A stretch of DNA of 27,584 nucleotides from CAVPDE01 sp964580575 (GTDB lineage Bacteria; Desulfobacterota; DSM-4660; Desulfatiglandales; HGW-15), in NCBI GenBank assembly GCA_964580575.1, contig CAZOLJ010000060.1, forward strand, positions 1 to 27,584. The letters run 5' to 3'. Made by a program: the position numbers and the translations under genes. Below the pieces are notes generated by a model. It had not been told where the DNA came from and ran no database searches. It saw only the letters and a list, made by a program, of their open reading frames with translations. This document shows positions 1-8,697 of this stretch, piece by piece. The first letter of the stretch is position 1. Each line of letters begins with the position of its first letter.

Positions 1-185
1 CCGGCAAGGACGTGGTGCTGGTCCTGGAGAACCGGGCCAATCGGGTCGAGGACCTGGAGATTGAAGGGATATACCGAAGCATGCGCCTTCGGTTCCAAGA
101 CCGAGGCATCCCGGTCTTTCCCACGACAGAGAGGGCGCTCCGCGCGATCCGCAACACGGCATCCGCGGGGAGCCGTTTCGTTTAG
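1..185 (+). CDS. C-terminal end of a CoA-ligase-like (NDP-forming acyl-CoA synthetase-like) protein, partial
   Basis: An open frame enters from the left edge (first full codon at 3) and stops with TAG at 183-185, giving about 60 residues. The sequence ends with a GIPVFPTTERALRAI stretch, which resembles the end of the CoA-binding/ligase module of NDP-forming acyl-CoA synthetases, where a GIPVF.s.ERA.ral pattern is usual; this is recognition from memory. Those enzymes make acyl-CoA or acetyl-CoA from the acid and CoA with ATP or GDP in the cytoplasm. The start and all catalytic parts lie outside the window, so the assignment rests on one short motif. It could belong to another CoA-binding or ATP-grasp protein. 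Confidence 0.4.
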   Translation, partial: GKDVVLVLENRANRVEDLEIEGIYRSMRLRFQDRGIPVFPTTERALRAIRNTASAGSRFV

Positions 186-586
186 CCAGGAACGATGGCC
201 CGAAAAAACCCCCACTCTCCGTCCGGCATGACGGCCTTAGCGGCCAGGCTGAAGGATATTCGACAAAGGCCTGCAGATGTTCGCGACGCTTCGGACCGAC
301 AATGGCTCGAAAGGGATCAGTACCGATCGCGCAAGGAACCCATAAGGATAGGTCGCACTGAAACATCAGGTAGGCAGATTGTGAAGAGCTTGAGAACGCC
401 GGATGAACGATTTGACAATCTGCCCGTGAATTATCCCTATCTCTTCTCCCTGGCCATTCGGACCAATCCCTTTGACCGCGACGCCTCTCCGATAGTGGCA
501 TAAGGATCTCCATCCCGCGGAGCCTTCGCAAACAAGCGGCTCCAAGACTACCCGCCGCTCTCGCTGGCGGGGAGCCGTTTGGTTTA
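166..586. repeat. Pair of 19-bp direct repeats flanking about 380 bp
   Basis: CGGGGAGCCGTTTCGTTTA at 166-184 recurs at 568-586 with one mismatch (CGGGGAGCCGTTTGGTTTA). The first copy covers the stop codon of the partial CDS. The interval carries a decayed dehalogenase-like fragment and no convincing complete gene. The arrangement fits an inserted or duplicated segment bounded by short homology, but it is too short to exclude chance. Confidence 0.4.
381..503 (+). pseudogene. Haloalkane dehalogenase N-terminal remnant
   Basis: From a GTG at 381 the frame reads VKSLRTPDERFDNLPVNYPY. This matches the characteristic N-terminus of haloalkane dehalogenases (RTPD.RF.NLp.YPF.PnY, as in DhlA, recalled from memory). 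After about 20 residues the similarity stops, and the frame ends at TAA 501-503 without the alpha/beta-hydrolase core, the HGEPTWSYLYR oxyanion region or the nucleophile Asp. The intact enzyme would cleave carbon-halogen bonds in the cytoplasm. No strong Shine-Dalgarno is visible. A longer frame from 195 covers the same region, but its first half resembles nothing I know. I read this as a decayed fragment, not an expressed gene. Confidence 0.45.
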
Positions 587-639
587 CGACATCCTGCGAA
601 TCCAACTGACACGAAGGCCTTTAATTGTTTGCCATTCAG

Positions 640-691
640 CCCCCTCACCCTTCCCCTCTCCCCCAGTTGGGGGGGATGGCGGGGTGAAGGG
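640..691. repeat. GC-rich palindromic intergenic repeat (family A)
   Basis: A C-rich arm (CCCTCACCCTTCCCCTCTCC) is followed after a short AGTT loop by a G-rich arm ending GGCGGGGTGAAGGG, making an imperfect hairpin. The same CCCTCNCCC...GGGTGAAGGG layout recurs in other gaps of this window near 17741, 18937, 24018, 24352 and 25625. Confidence 0.6.
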
Positions 692-852
692 TTGTCCGCA
701 ACCGCTCTGCCGCACTTCTCGATATGCCCCTTTTACATTTCTTTTACAAACGCCTCCCCCGTTTTCGTGTACACTGCTTTTTTTCTGAAAAGAGGATCAA
801 CGGTAAGGATTCACAAAAGAGAACCAATAAGGAGGTCTATAGAGAGAACATC

Positions 853-2523
853 ATGACATTATTGCTCACTTCTGTGTTCGGCCCATATGGCGTCGACGAC
901 GACTATGGGGAAAAAGAAAACAAGATGGAACTGTTTCACAACCAGGTGACCAGGGAGCAGGGGATCTTTTCATACCGGTTCAATCACGGAAGCCAGGGGC
1001 TCTATTTCCTGGCTGAAAACGTCGACATGCCGACAGCGGTCCTGGATTTCCCAAGCTTCAAGCGATTCAAAAAGGAATTGAAAAAGGGATACGATTACGT
1101 CGGAATCAGTTTCATCATTCCCAATTTCAAGAAGGCAAGGGAGATGGCGCGGGCCGTTCGCGAGCTGTCGCCGAAATCCAAGATCATCCTGGGGGGCCAC
1201 GGGGTCAATATCCCCAACATCGAATCGATGATCGAACATGATTTCATATGCAGGGGTGAAGGCGTCTACTACTTGAGAGAGCTTTTCAAGGAAAATGTTC
1301 ACAAGCCGATCAAGCATCCTCTCGGATACAGCTCCTTCAACAGGCAAGTCATGGGTGCGCCATGGGCGACTGATTCCGGCATTCTCATAACGGGCGTGGG
1401 GTGTGCAAACAGGTGCCGCTTTTGTGCAACGTCCCACTTCTTCGGCACTTATGTTCCTTACCTGAGGACCGGGAAGGAAATTTTTGATCTCTGTTGCCGT
1501 TACGAAGAGGAGATGCATGTAACGGACTTCGGGGTACTGGACGAGAACTTCCTGAAGATGAAGGATCGAGCCCTCGAACTCCTGGACCTGATGGAAAGGA
1601 ACCGGCGCCGCTTCACCTTTGCCATCTTCAGTTCCGCCGAGACACTGAAAGAACTCGGCGACCTGGATATTCTTGTCCGGCTGGGCGTCACTTTCATATG
1701 GGTGGGGGTCGAATCGAAGAACGTCCTCTATGCGAAAAACAAGAACACGGATTTCCAGGTTCTCTTCTCGGAATTGAAGAAAAGGGGGATCAGCGTCCTG
1801 GCATCCTCCATCTTGTTCAATGAGGAGCACGACAAGAACACGATCTGGGAGGATGTCGACTACGTGACCTCCCTGAAGCCGGATTATGTGCAGTTTGCAC
1901 CTCTCGGACCGATCCCGGGGACTAAGTTGTACGAAGACTACGAAAAGCAGGGAAAGGTGATCCATGACATTCCCTATGCTTCCCAACACGGTCAGGGAAA
2001 GATATGGTTTCGTCATGATCATTTTTCCAGAGAGGAATCAGAAGAATTTTTGCGCCTTGCCTTTGAGATTGACTACAGCAGGAACGGCGCATCCATGTTG
2101 CGGGGCATGAGAACCACGTTGGAAGGGTATGCGTATTGCAGGAACCACCCTGACAGGGCTGTCCGCCAGCGCGCAGAGGGTTTTAAAAAGAGACTCCAAA
2201 TCATGCGGTATTTTCTGACGGCTTCGACGATTTTTGTTCAAAACCGGCAGAGTGAAATACTTTTAAGGGAAATCAAGAAATCCTTTCGGTCAGAACTGGG
2301 CAGGACAAAGGCCCTCGGCCTGGCCTTGTCCTTGCTTGTCGTCTGCTACAGCATCAAGGAGTACTTTCGATGCCGCCTCGTTGGAGATGCAAGGATGCCC
2401 AAGACATCCTATCGTCCGGTGAACAGGGAGTCCGTGAAAGGACTCAAACCGGCAAGGTCCCCGGAAGGGGCGAAGGTTGCATCCAAAGCCGCATACGGGT
2501 GGTCGCAACAGTCTGAGCTCTGA
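853..2523 (+). CDS. B12-binding-domain radical SAM protein
   Basis: This 556-residue protein has the two-domain plan of cobalamin-type radical SAM enzymes. Residues ~60-150 form a Rossmann-like B12-binding-type region (VGISFIIPNFKKA, then KIILGGHGV), though the classical DxHxxG cobalamin ligand motif is not seen. Residues ~178-390 form the radical SAM barrel, with the 4Fe-4S ligands C184, C188 and C191 (CANRCRFC). The C-terminal ~150 residues are of unknown type, with a hydrophobic stretch (ALGLALSLLVVCYSI) and a basic tail. The chemistry cannot be deduced; relatives perform methylations, cyclisations and lipid modifications. I chose ATG 853 because AAGGAGGT lies at 829-836 and the similarity begins there, although the 16-nt spacing is long; the frame stays open to 724. 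It stands alone: a palindromic repeat lies upstream and a large hairpin follows. Confidence 0.8.
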   Translation: MTLLLTSVFGPYGVDDDYGEKENKMELFHNQVTREQGIFSYRFNHGSQGLYFLAENVDMPTAVLDFPSFKRFKKELKKGYDYVGISFIIPNFKKAREMARAVRELSPKSKIILGGHGVNIPNIESMIEHDFICRGEGVYYLRELFKENVHKPIKHPLGYSSFNRQVMGAPWATDSGILITGVGCANRCRFCATSHFFGTYVPYLRTGKEIFDLCCRYEEEMHVTDFGVLDENFLKMKDRALELLDLMERNRRRFTFAIFSSAETLKELGDLDILVRLGVTFIWVGVESKNVLYAKNKNTDFQVLFSELKKRGISVLASSILFNEEHDKNTIWEDVDYVTSLKPDYVQFAPLGPIPGTKLYEDYEKQGKVIHDIPYASQHGQGKIWFRHDHFSREESEEFLRLAFEIDYSRNGASMLRGMRTTLEGYAYCRNHPDRAVRQRAEGFKKRLQIMRYFLTASTIFVQNRQSEILLREIKKSFRSELGRTKALGLALSLLVVCYSIKEYFRCRLVGDARMPKTSYRPVNRESVKGLKPARSPEGAKVASKAAYGWSQQSEL

Positions 2524-2569
2524 GTCATAGCTATAGGCTTATCTGCAATTTGCGGAGAAGTTCAGTGAC

Positions 2570-2643
2570 AAGTGACGAGACGCTTCGCTTACGAGATACG
2601 AGTAAAGACTTCCACTCGTATCTCGTCTTGGCACTCGTCACTT
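2570..2643. terminator. Large inverted repeat, possible terminator
   Basis: A perfect 13-bp stem (ACGAGATACGAGT at 2591-2603 with ACTCGTATCTCGT at 2614-2626) sits inside an outer perfect 10-bp stem (AAGTGACGAG 2570-2579 with CTCGTCACTT 2634-2643). It lies between the radical SAM stop and the next operon. There is no clean T-run, so it could be a bidirectional attenuator or another dispersed palindromic repeat rather than an intrinsic terminator. Confidence 0.45.
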
Positions 2644-2669
2644 TGGTTGCGGCCGCGGCCCTTTAACGG

Positions 2670-2698
2670 TTGAATTCACACCTTCATGGGAATAGAAT
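2670..2698 (+). promoter_or_regulatory. Candidate sigma70 promoter of the kinase-regulator-activase operon
   Basis: TTGAAT (2670-2675) and TAGAAT (2693-2698) are separated by exactly 17 bp. Transcription would start near 2705, about 70 nt before the kinase ATG. It lies just after the large hairpin, as expected for a new transcription unit. Confidence 0.5.
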
Positions 2699-2776
2699 CC
2701 TGAATGGAAGAACGGTTTGCATCTGTCCCCCCGACATCAACAACAACCGTACAGGGCTTTGCCGAGGCTTTCGGAG

Positions 2777-3760
2777 ATGAGTCAAGCCAAGTGGTTTCTT
2801 CACCCCATCCTTATTTTCGTTGCTTCCATTGTGGCGGTGGGCCTGTCCCTTTTCCTGTATATCTACTGGTACCTGGAGGTCAGCACGGGGTTGAAGAGTG
2901 TCATAGAGAGGGCCAGCCTGGATCGCGATCAGATTCTGGCGCCCCAGACCTGGGTGGTGATCCTGGTGCTTTCCGCTCTTGTGGGGATCATTCTGATGGG
3001 CATCTTCACCATCTTTGTCTACCATCAGAAGACCATTCAGCTCTACCGACTCCAGCGCAACTTCATCAGCAATTTCACCCACGAATTGAAGACCCCGGTC
3101 ACCTCCATGAAGCTGTATCTGCAGACGTTCCGCAAGCACGAGCTTTCCCGGGAGGACCAGCTGAAATACATCGGGTACATGGTCCAGGACGCGGACCGGC
3201 TGTCCGACAGCATCAACCGCATCCTCAGCCTTGCCAAGATCGAGAGCGGGGTTTATGAAGACCGGTTTGTTGCGGAGGATCTCGTCGAGGTCGTCGACAG
3301 TTTTTATGAAAAGAACCGTTTTCTTTTCGGCCGCTGCGAGGTGACGATTCACAACCCTTCCGGCCGTTCCTTTCCCTACCCGATCAATCTCGTCCTCTTC
3401 GAGATGCTGCTGATGAACCTGTTCACCAATGCGATCAAGTACAATGAGGCTGAGGTCCCCCGGCTGGACGTCCGCTTCGAACCCAAGGCCAGAGGGTTGC
3501 ACATTCGCTTCGAGGACAACGGCATCGGGATCCCGAGGTCGGAGGCAAAGAAGATCTTCAGGAAATTTTACCAGATCGGCCGCGCTGAGGATATGTCGGC
3601 CAAAGGGACGGGGCTCGGCCTGCATCTGGTTGAGAGCGTCGCCCGCTTTCACGAGGGGAGAGTGATGGTCGAATCAAAGGAAGGCGAGAAGGGATCTGTC
3701 TTCTCGCTGATGTTGCCTTTCAAGTTTCCCATGACCGGGAAGGAGGGGGGCCATGGCTGA
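2777..3760 (+). CDS. Membrane sensor histidine kinase
   Basis: This 327-residue kinase has two transmembrane helices (about 10-30 and 58-82) joined by only ~27 residues, so it has almost no extracytoplasmic sensor and may sense within the membrane. The cytoplasmic core has the H-box NFTHELKTPVTSMKLYL with phospho-acceptor H102, the N-box around N218 (NLFTNAIKYN), G1 DNGIGIP at 247 and G2 GTGLGLHLV at 277, so it looks complete and active. ATG 2777 is chosen for GAGG at 2764-2767; an in-frame TTG at 2717 would add 20 residues without membrane character. It overlaps the next gene by 8 nt. Known biology: it autophosphorylates on His and passes the phosphate to the adjacent regulator. The signal is unknown; linkage to the activase suggests a cue tied to CoA-ester metabolism (inference). 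Confidence 0.92.
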   Translation: MSQAKWFLHPILIFVASIVAVGLSLFLYIYWYLEVSTGLKSVIERASLDRDQILAPQTWVVILVLSALVGIILMGIFTIFVYHQKTIQLYRLQRNFISNFTHELKTPVTSMKLYLQTFRKHELSREDQLKYIGYMVQDADRLSDSINRILSLAKIESGVYEDRFVAEDLVEVVDSFYEKNRFLFGRCEVTIHNPSGRSFPYPINLVLFEMLLMNLFTNAIKYNEAEVPRLDVRFEPKARGLHIRFEDNGIGIPRSEAKKIFRKFYQIGRAEDMSAKGTGLGLHLVESVARFHEGRVMVESKEGEKGSVFSLMLPFKFPMTGKEGGHG

Positions 3761-4490
3761 TTCCAAGCAGGAACGCATTCTGGTCGTTGAAGACGAGTCG
3801 CACCTGGCCGAGGGTTTGAAACTGAACCTGACCCTCGAGGGGTATGAGGTGCGGATCGCCGCAGACGGGAGCTCCGCCCTTCAGCAGTGGAAGGAGTGGC
3901 GTCCTGACCTGATCGTGCTGGACATCATGCTCCCGCAGATCGACGGGCTGTCGGTGCTTCGATCCATCCGGCTGGAAGACGAGCGCCTTCCGATTCTGAT
4001 TCTGTCTGCCAAAGCGGATTCCGAGCACAGGGTAAAAGGGTTTTCCTACGGCGTTGACGACTACCTTGCCAAGCCTTTCAATCTGGACGAGTTCCTGCTC
4101 CGGGTGAAGCGACTCCTGACCCGGGTGTCCTGGTCCCGCGAATCGGCCGACTCGGACACAGGAGGCCCCTCGTCGATCCCCCGCATCTACCGGTTCGGAG
4201 GCAACACGATCGATTTCGAGACCCTGAACGCGGAGGGCCCTTCAGGCCGGATCGCCCTGACCGAGCAGGAGGCCAAGCTCCTGAAGCTGTTTGTCGCGAA
4301 CCGGGGGAAGCCCCTTTCAAGAGACAAGCTCCTCGAAATCGGCTGGGGCTATTCCAGGGGCACTACGACCCGAACCGTGGACAATTTCATTGTCCGGTTT
4401 CGGAAGTATTTTGAAGCCGACCCCAAAAACCCTGTCTATTTCAAAAGCCTCCGATCGGTGGGATATGTCTTCGACCACGACTCAGACTAG
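3753..4490 (+). CDS. OmpR/PhoB-family response regulator
   Basis: This 245-residue protein has an N-terminal receiver domain with the acidic pair E13 D14, phospho-acceptor D57 (VLDIMLP), S85 in the switch position (LILSAKAD) and the conserved lysine K107 (LAKPF). A linker follows, then a C-terminal winged-helix DNA-binding domain (~150-242, ending RSVGYVF). Its ATG overlaps the kinase stop and is preceded by AAGGAGGGGG, so translation is probably coupled. It is the partner of the upstream kinase and should bind promoter DNA when phosphorylated. Its final 26 nt overlap the start of the activase gene, so all three are on one transcript. Targets are unknown; autoregulation from the promoter near 2670 is plausible but not shown by any clear direct repeat. 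Confidence 0.93.
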   Translation: MADSKQERILVVEDESHLAEGLKLNLTLEGYEVRIAADGSSALQQWKEWRPDLIVLDIMLPQIDGLSVLRSIRLEDERLPILILSAKADSEHRVKGFSYGVDDYLAKPFNLDEFLLRVKRLLTRVSWSRESADSDTGGPSSIPRIYRFGGNTIDFETLNAEGPSGRIALTEQEAKLLKLFVANRGKPLSRDKLLEIGWGYSRGTTTRTVDNFIVRFRKYFEADPKNPVYFKSLRSVGYVFDHDSD

Positions 4491-7400
4491 GGAGGACGAT
4501 CATTCCCTTATTCTCGGGATAGATGTCGGGTCCGTCTCCTTATCGGTCGCCGAGATCAACCTGAAAAGGGAGATCCTCAAGACAGCCTATCGATTCCATC
4601 ACGGTGACGTGAAGGGAACCCTCAGGGACGCGCTGAAGGGTTTTGACCTGAGGGAAATCCGCTGGGTAGCGGCCACCTCTTCGACCCCTTCCATTCTCAA
4701 AACAAACCGGCAATATGACAATCGGGTAGCCATTATGGAGGCTGCCCGTCATTTTCATCCGGAAATAGGCTCCATCCTGGTTGTAGGGGGTGAGGCCTTC
4801 GGCCTGATCGGTTTTGACGGGAACGGCAAGTACCGAAGCTTCAGAACCAACACCTCCTGTGCTGCAGGCACGGGCAGCTTCCTCGATCAGCAGGCGAGAA
4901 GACTGAACCTGGAGAGTGCGGAGGCGCTGAGCAGGCAGGCTTCCAGCAACAAGGGGACCGTGCCGAAAATGGCCTCCAGGTGCGCCGTGTTCGCGAAAAC
5001 GGATCTGGTTCACGCCCAGCAGGAAGGCTACAGCCTGGAACAGGTCTGTGACGGGTTGTGCCATGGGCTTGCGCGGAACATCGTCGACACGCTTTCCATG
5101 GACCGGGAGGCCCGTGCCCCGATCCTCTTCACGGGTGGGGTTTCCAGGAACAGGGCCGTGGTCCGCCACATCGAATCGATCACCGGGAAGGATGTCGTTG
5201 TAGACGAGACGGGCATGTACGGAGCCGTGGGCGCGGCCTTTCTGCTGGCCGGGGAGCGGCATGAAGCGGATGTCACACCCATAGGGACGGCGGATGACCT
5301 GCTGTTGCCGGAGACCGCCCGGAAGAAATATTTCCACGAACCTCTCGAATTGACCCTTTCCGTCTATCCGGAGTTCGGCGGCGTTGAAACCTACGAATAT
5401 ACCCTCACCTCTGTCCCTTTTCCGCACCCCGTGGAGGTCGATATCTATGAAGTCCTGGAACCGGGATTGGAGTATGAAGCGTATCTGGGTGTCGACATCG
5501 GCTCCACAAGCACCAAAGCCCTTCTCCTGGAACCGGGCGGCAGGGTCCTGGCCGGCTTCTACACCGCCACTGCCGGGAGACCGGTCGCCGCGGTGCAGAG
5601 GCTGTTTTCGTCCATAGACGACATGGGGGAAAAGAAGAAGATCGGCCTCCGGGTCCTGGGTGCAGGAACGACCGGTTCGGGAAGGAAATTCGCAGGGAAG
5701 ATCATGGGGGCGGACATCATCCTTGACGAGATCACGGCCCACGCCCGGGCCGCCTGCGAGATCGACCCGGATGTGGACACCATCATCGAGATCGGCGGAC
5801 AGGATTCGAAATTCACCACCCTGAAGAAGGGGAGGGTCACCTTTTCGATCATGAACAACGTCTGCGCCGCGGGAACGGGAAGTTTTATCGAGGAGCAGGC
5901 TCGGAAACTGGGATGCCCGCTGGCGGAGTACTCCTCGAGAACAGAGGGGCGCAGGTCCCCCATTGTGAGCGATCGTTGCACGGTGTTCATGGAAAGGGAC
6001 ATGAACCATTACCTGTCCGAGGGATATGCCGTGGAGGAGGTGCTTGCCTCGGTTCTCCATGCGGTGAGGGAAAACTACCTCACCAAGGTGGCCGTTGAAG
6101 CCGCCATCGGGGACACCGTCTTCTTCCAGGGCGCGACGGCAAAGAACCGGGCCCTGGTGGCCGCCTTCGAACAAAGGCTCCGGAAGCCTATCCATGTCTC
6201 CAGGTACTGCCATCTGACAGGGGCTCTGGGGGCGGCCCTTGCGCTGTCGGATCAGGGGATCAGGGCGACCGGGTTCCGGGGCACGGCCATTCACAGGGAG
6301 ACGATCCAGGTGTCGAGCGAAACCTGCGACCTCTGCACGAATCACTGCAAGATCTCGGTTGCCGATGTGGGAGGGGAGAAGGTCGCCCACGGGTTCCTGT
6401 GCGGCAGGGATTATGACACGAAGCAATACGTGAACAGGAACCTCTCCGGCTTTGACCTGCTCAAGGAGAGGAAGAAGATCTTCTCCGCCGAACCGGCGCG
6501 GGAACACTCCGGGGGAATCACCGTGGGTCTGCCCGCGGCCCTCCATCTCCATGAAGACCTCCCCTTGTGGAAGAAATTTTTCGATCTTCTCTCCATCAGG
6601 ACCGTGACGAGTGAAGGCTGCAGCGAAGCCCTCAAGGAAGGCAAACACAGCGAGGGCGCTGAATTCTGCGCACCCATGGCGGCGCTTCACGGTCATGTCC
6701 ACTATCTCATGGAGAGGTCGGACTATGTTTTTCTTCCTTTTTATCTGGAGAAGAAGGCTGCAGAGAAAGGGGTTCGGCGGCAGTATTGCTACTACACGCA
6801 GTTTTCGCCTTCCCTCCTGTGGGCATCCGGCGACGGAAAGGCGGAGAAAAGGCTTCTCACCCCCCTGGTGCATTCCCTTCACGGTTCGTTCCGGACGAAA
6901 ATCGAACTCCACTCCATGCTGAAATCCATCACAGGGTCCCGCATCGGTTTCCTGGAGGTGTCGAGGGCCTATGATACAGCCTGCAAACACGCAGAGTCCT
7001 GCCTGGTGAAATGGAAAAAGGTATACGAAAGGGAATCGCGAGACCGAAAGGACCTGGTCGTGGTCTTGCTGGGAAGACCCTACACGATCCTCTCCAGGTT
7101 CATGAACAAGGGAATTCCCGAGATTTTTGCTTCCCTCGGTATCCGGGTTTTCTTTCAGGACATGCTGTCCTCTGCGAGTGAAGAAGTGGACCCGGTCCGG
7201 CAGCTCCTGGACGAGATCCACTGGCGCTACGCCTCGGAAATCCTGAAGGCGGCCCAGGTGGTGGCCCGGTCCGAAGGAGCTTACCCGGTGCTGGTCACCT
7301 CCTTCAGGTGCTCACCGGATTCCTTTGCCACGGACTATTTCAAGAAAATCATGGAGTCCCATGAAAAGCCGTACCTCATCCTGCAACTGGACGAACACGA

Positions 7401-8697
7401 ATCCAGTGTGGGTTACGAGACGAGGATTGAAGCAGCCATTCGAGCTTTCGAAAATCACCACTCGTCCGGAACCGGCAGGAAGGTCGGCGTTTACACGCCG
7501 TCGCTCTTCCCGGTGAAGGAAAGGAAACTCCTTGACCGGACGCTTTTGATTCCAAACTGGGACGACATCACCCTGAAGCTCATGGTTGCAAACCTCAGGC
7601 GGGAGGGGATCGATGCAAGGTTGATGGAGGGGACCGAAACAAGTATCCAGAAAAGCCTGCGCCGCAACACGGGGCAGTGCATCCCCCTGAACATCATGGC
7701 CCAGGAATTCGTCGACTACGTGAAGAGCCATGATCTGGATCCTGCAAAGACGATGCTCTGGACGATCTCCTCACAGATCGCGTGCAACATCGGGCTGTTT
7801 CCCCATCACCTGAAGAGACTCCTTCATTCCTACGGAGGGGGGATGGAGAAAGCCGGGGTGTACGTGGGGACCATGTCGTTCATGGACATTTCCCTGAAAC
7901 TGCCCATAAACACCTATTTCGCCTATATGTTCGGGGGCTATCTCAGGAAGATCGGATGCAGGCTGAGGCCCTATGAAAAGACAAAGGGAGCGACGGACGG
8001 AGTGCTCAAAGAGAGCGTGGACATCCTGGTGGAGGCCTTCAGCGGAAAGAGACGAAAAGAGGAAGCGCTCGCCGAGGTGATCTCCCGTTTCGAGGCCATC
8101 GAAATATTCCGTGAACGGAAGCCGAAGGTGGCGATCTTCGGCGATCTGTACGTGCGGGACAACGACCGGATGAACCAGGACCTCGTGCGCCTCATTGAAA
8201 GGCACAATGGGGAAGTGATCGTGACCCCCTACAGTTCGTATGTGCAGATGATCGCCGGGGCCTACCTCAGAAAGTGGTTTGTGGAGGGTCATTACCTGGA
8301 CATCCTCTCATCGAAGGCATTGATGTCCACCGTCACCAGGATGGAGAAAACATACCACAAATACTTCAACAGGATTTTGGAAAACCCCGCACGCGGATAC
8401 GAAGAAAGCCCTGAAAACATTCTCTCCGAATACAACGTGAGAATCGAGCACACCGGGGAGTCCATGGACAACCTTCTCAAGATATTCTACATCAAGAGGC
8501 ACTACCCGGATGTGTCCCTGTTTGTTCAGACGAGCCCTGCCTTCTGCTGCCCTTCGCTGGTCACCGAGGGAATGGCGAAACAGATAGAGAAGAGAACGGG
8601 TGTCCCCGTTGTATCCATCACCTATGACGGAACTTCCGCCGGCAAGAACGAGGCGGTTGTTCCCTACCTCGCCCATTTGAACAGAGAAAGAGACTGA
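4465..8697 (+). CDS. Giant 2-hydroxyacyl-CoA dehydratase activase (BadF/BadG/HgdC family, DUF2229, HgdB-like C-terminus)
   Basis: This 1410-residue protein has two ASKHA ATPase domains in series: domain 1 with the phosphate motif GIDVGS (18-23) and the cluster loop NTSCAAGTGSF (C132); domain 2 with GVDIGSTSTK (~342) and NNVCAAGTGSF (C467). In HgdC-type activases each subunit gives one such Cys to a shared 4Fe-4S cluster, so this chain may build the cluster within itself. A Cys cluster follows (C621, C624, C628, then C719 and C735) in a DUF2229-like region, and the last ~400 residues resemble the HgdB/FldC-type dehydratase fold (SPAFCCPSLV, C1361-C1362). Known role: ATP-driven low-potential electron transfer to dehydratases or benzoyl-CoA-reductase-like partners in the cytoplasm. 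Start ATG 4465 overlaps the regulator gene; no later in-frame start keeps the GIDVGS motif. No separate dehydratase subunits are nearby. Confidence 0.9.
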   Translation: MSSTTTQTREDDHSLILGIDVGSVSLSVAEINLKREILKTAYRFHHGDVKGTLRDALKGFDLREIRWVAATSSTPSILKTNRQYDNRVAIMEAARHFHPEIGSILVVGGEAFGLIGFDGNGKYRSFRTNTSCAAGTGSFLDQQARRLNLESAEALSRQASSNKGTVPKMASRCAVFAKTDLVHAQQEGYSLEQVCDGLCHGLARNIVDTLSMDREARAPILFTGGVSRNRAVVRHIESITGKDVVVDETGMYGAVGAAFLLAGERHEADVTPIGTADDLLLPETARKKYFHEPLELTLSVYPEFGGVETYEYTLTSVPFPHPVEVDIYEVLEPGLEYEAYLGVDIGSTSTKALLLEPGGRVLAGFYTATAGRPVAAVQRLFSSIDDMGEKKKIGLRVLGAGTTGSGRKFAGKIMGADIILDEITAHARAACEIDPDVDTIIEIGGQDSKFTTLKKGRVTFSIMNNVCAAGTGSFIEEQARKLGCPLAEYSSRTEGRRSPIVSDRCTVFMERDMNHYLSEGYAVEEVLASVLHAVRENYLTKVAVEAAIGDTVFFQGATAKNRALVAAFEQRLRKPIHVSRYCHLTGALGAALALSDQGIRATGFRGTAIHRETIQVSSETCDLCTNHCKISVADVGGEKVAHGFLCGRDYDTKQYVNRNLSGFDLLKERKKIFSAEPAREHSGGITVGLPAALHLHEDLPLWKKFFDLLSIRTVTSEGCSEALKEGKHSEGAEFCAPMAALHGHVHYLMERSDYVFLPFYLEKKAAEKGVRRQYCYYTQFSPSLLWASGDGKAEKRLLTPLVHSLHGSFRTKIELHSMLKSITGSRIGFLEVSRAYDTACKHAESCLVKWKKVYERESRDRKDLVVVLLGRPYTILSRFMNKGIPEIFASLGIRVFFQDMLSSASEEVDPVRQLLDEIHWRYASEILKAAQVVARSEGAYPVLVTSFRCSPDSFATDYFKKIMESHEKPYLILQLDEHESSVGYETRIEAAIRAFENHHSSGTGRKVGVYTPSLFPVKERKLLDRTLLIPNWDDITLKLMVANLRREGIDARLMEGTETSIQKSLRRNTGQCIPLNIMAQEFVDYVKSHDLDPAKTMLWTISSQIACNIGLFPHHLKRLLHSYGGGMEKAGVYVGTMSFMDISLKLPINTYFAYMFGGYLRKIGCRLRPYEKTKGATDGVLKESVDILVEAFSGKRRKEEALAEVISRFEAIEIFRERKPKVAIFGDLYVRDNDRMNQDLVRLIERHNGEVIVTPYSSYVQMIAGAYLRKWFVEGHYLDILSSKALMSTVTRMEKTYHKYFNRILENPARGYEESPENILSEYNVRIEHTGESMDNLLKIFYIKRHYPDVSLFVQTSPAFCCPSLVTEGMAKQIEKRTGVPVVSITYDGTSAGKNEAVVPYLAHLNRERD

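Noticed and set aside
195..380. First half of a plus-strand frame starting at 195
   Set aside because: It shows no homology or ribosome site; only the part from 381 resembles a known family, so the longer frame is not called as a gene.
735..780. Possible promoter TTTACA...TACACT before the radical SAM gene
   Set aside because: The spacing of about 21 bp is too long for a standard sigma70 promoter and no better pair was found nearby.
970..2022. Minus-strand frame of 350 codons
   Set aside because: It lies antisense inside the radical SAM gene, and its translation shows no family motif.
2684..3652. Minus-strand frame of 322 codons
   Set aside because: It is antisense to the histidine kinase, whose H, N and G boxes establish the plus strand as coding.
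4540..7221. Long minus-strand open frame of about 893 codons opposite the activase gene
   Set aside because: It is antisense to a plus-strand gene with clear ATPase and cluster motifs; its composition is typical of a GC-rich shadow frame with no recognisable domain.
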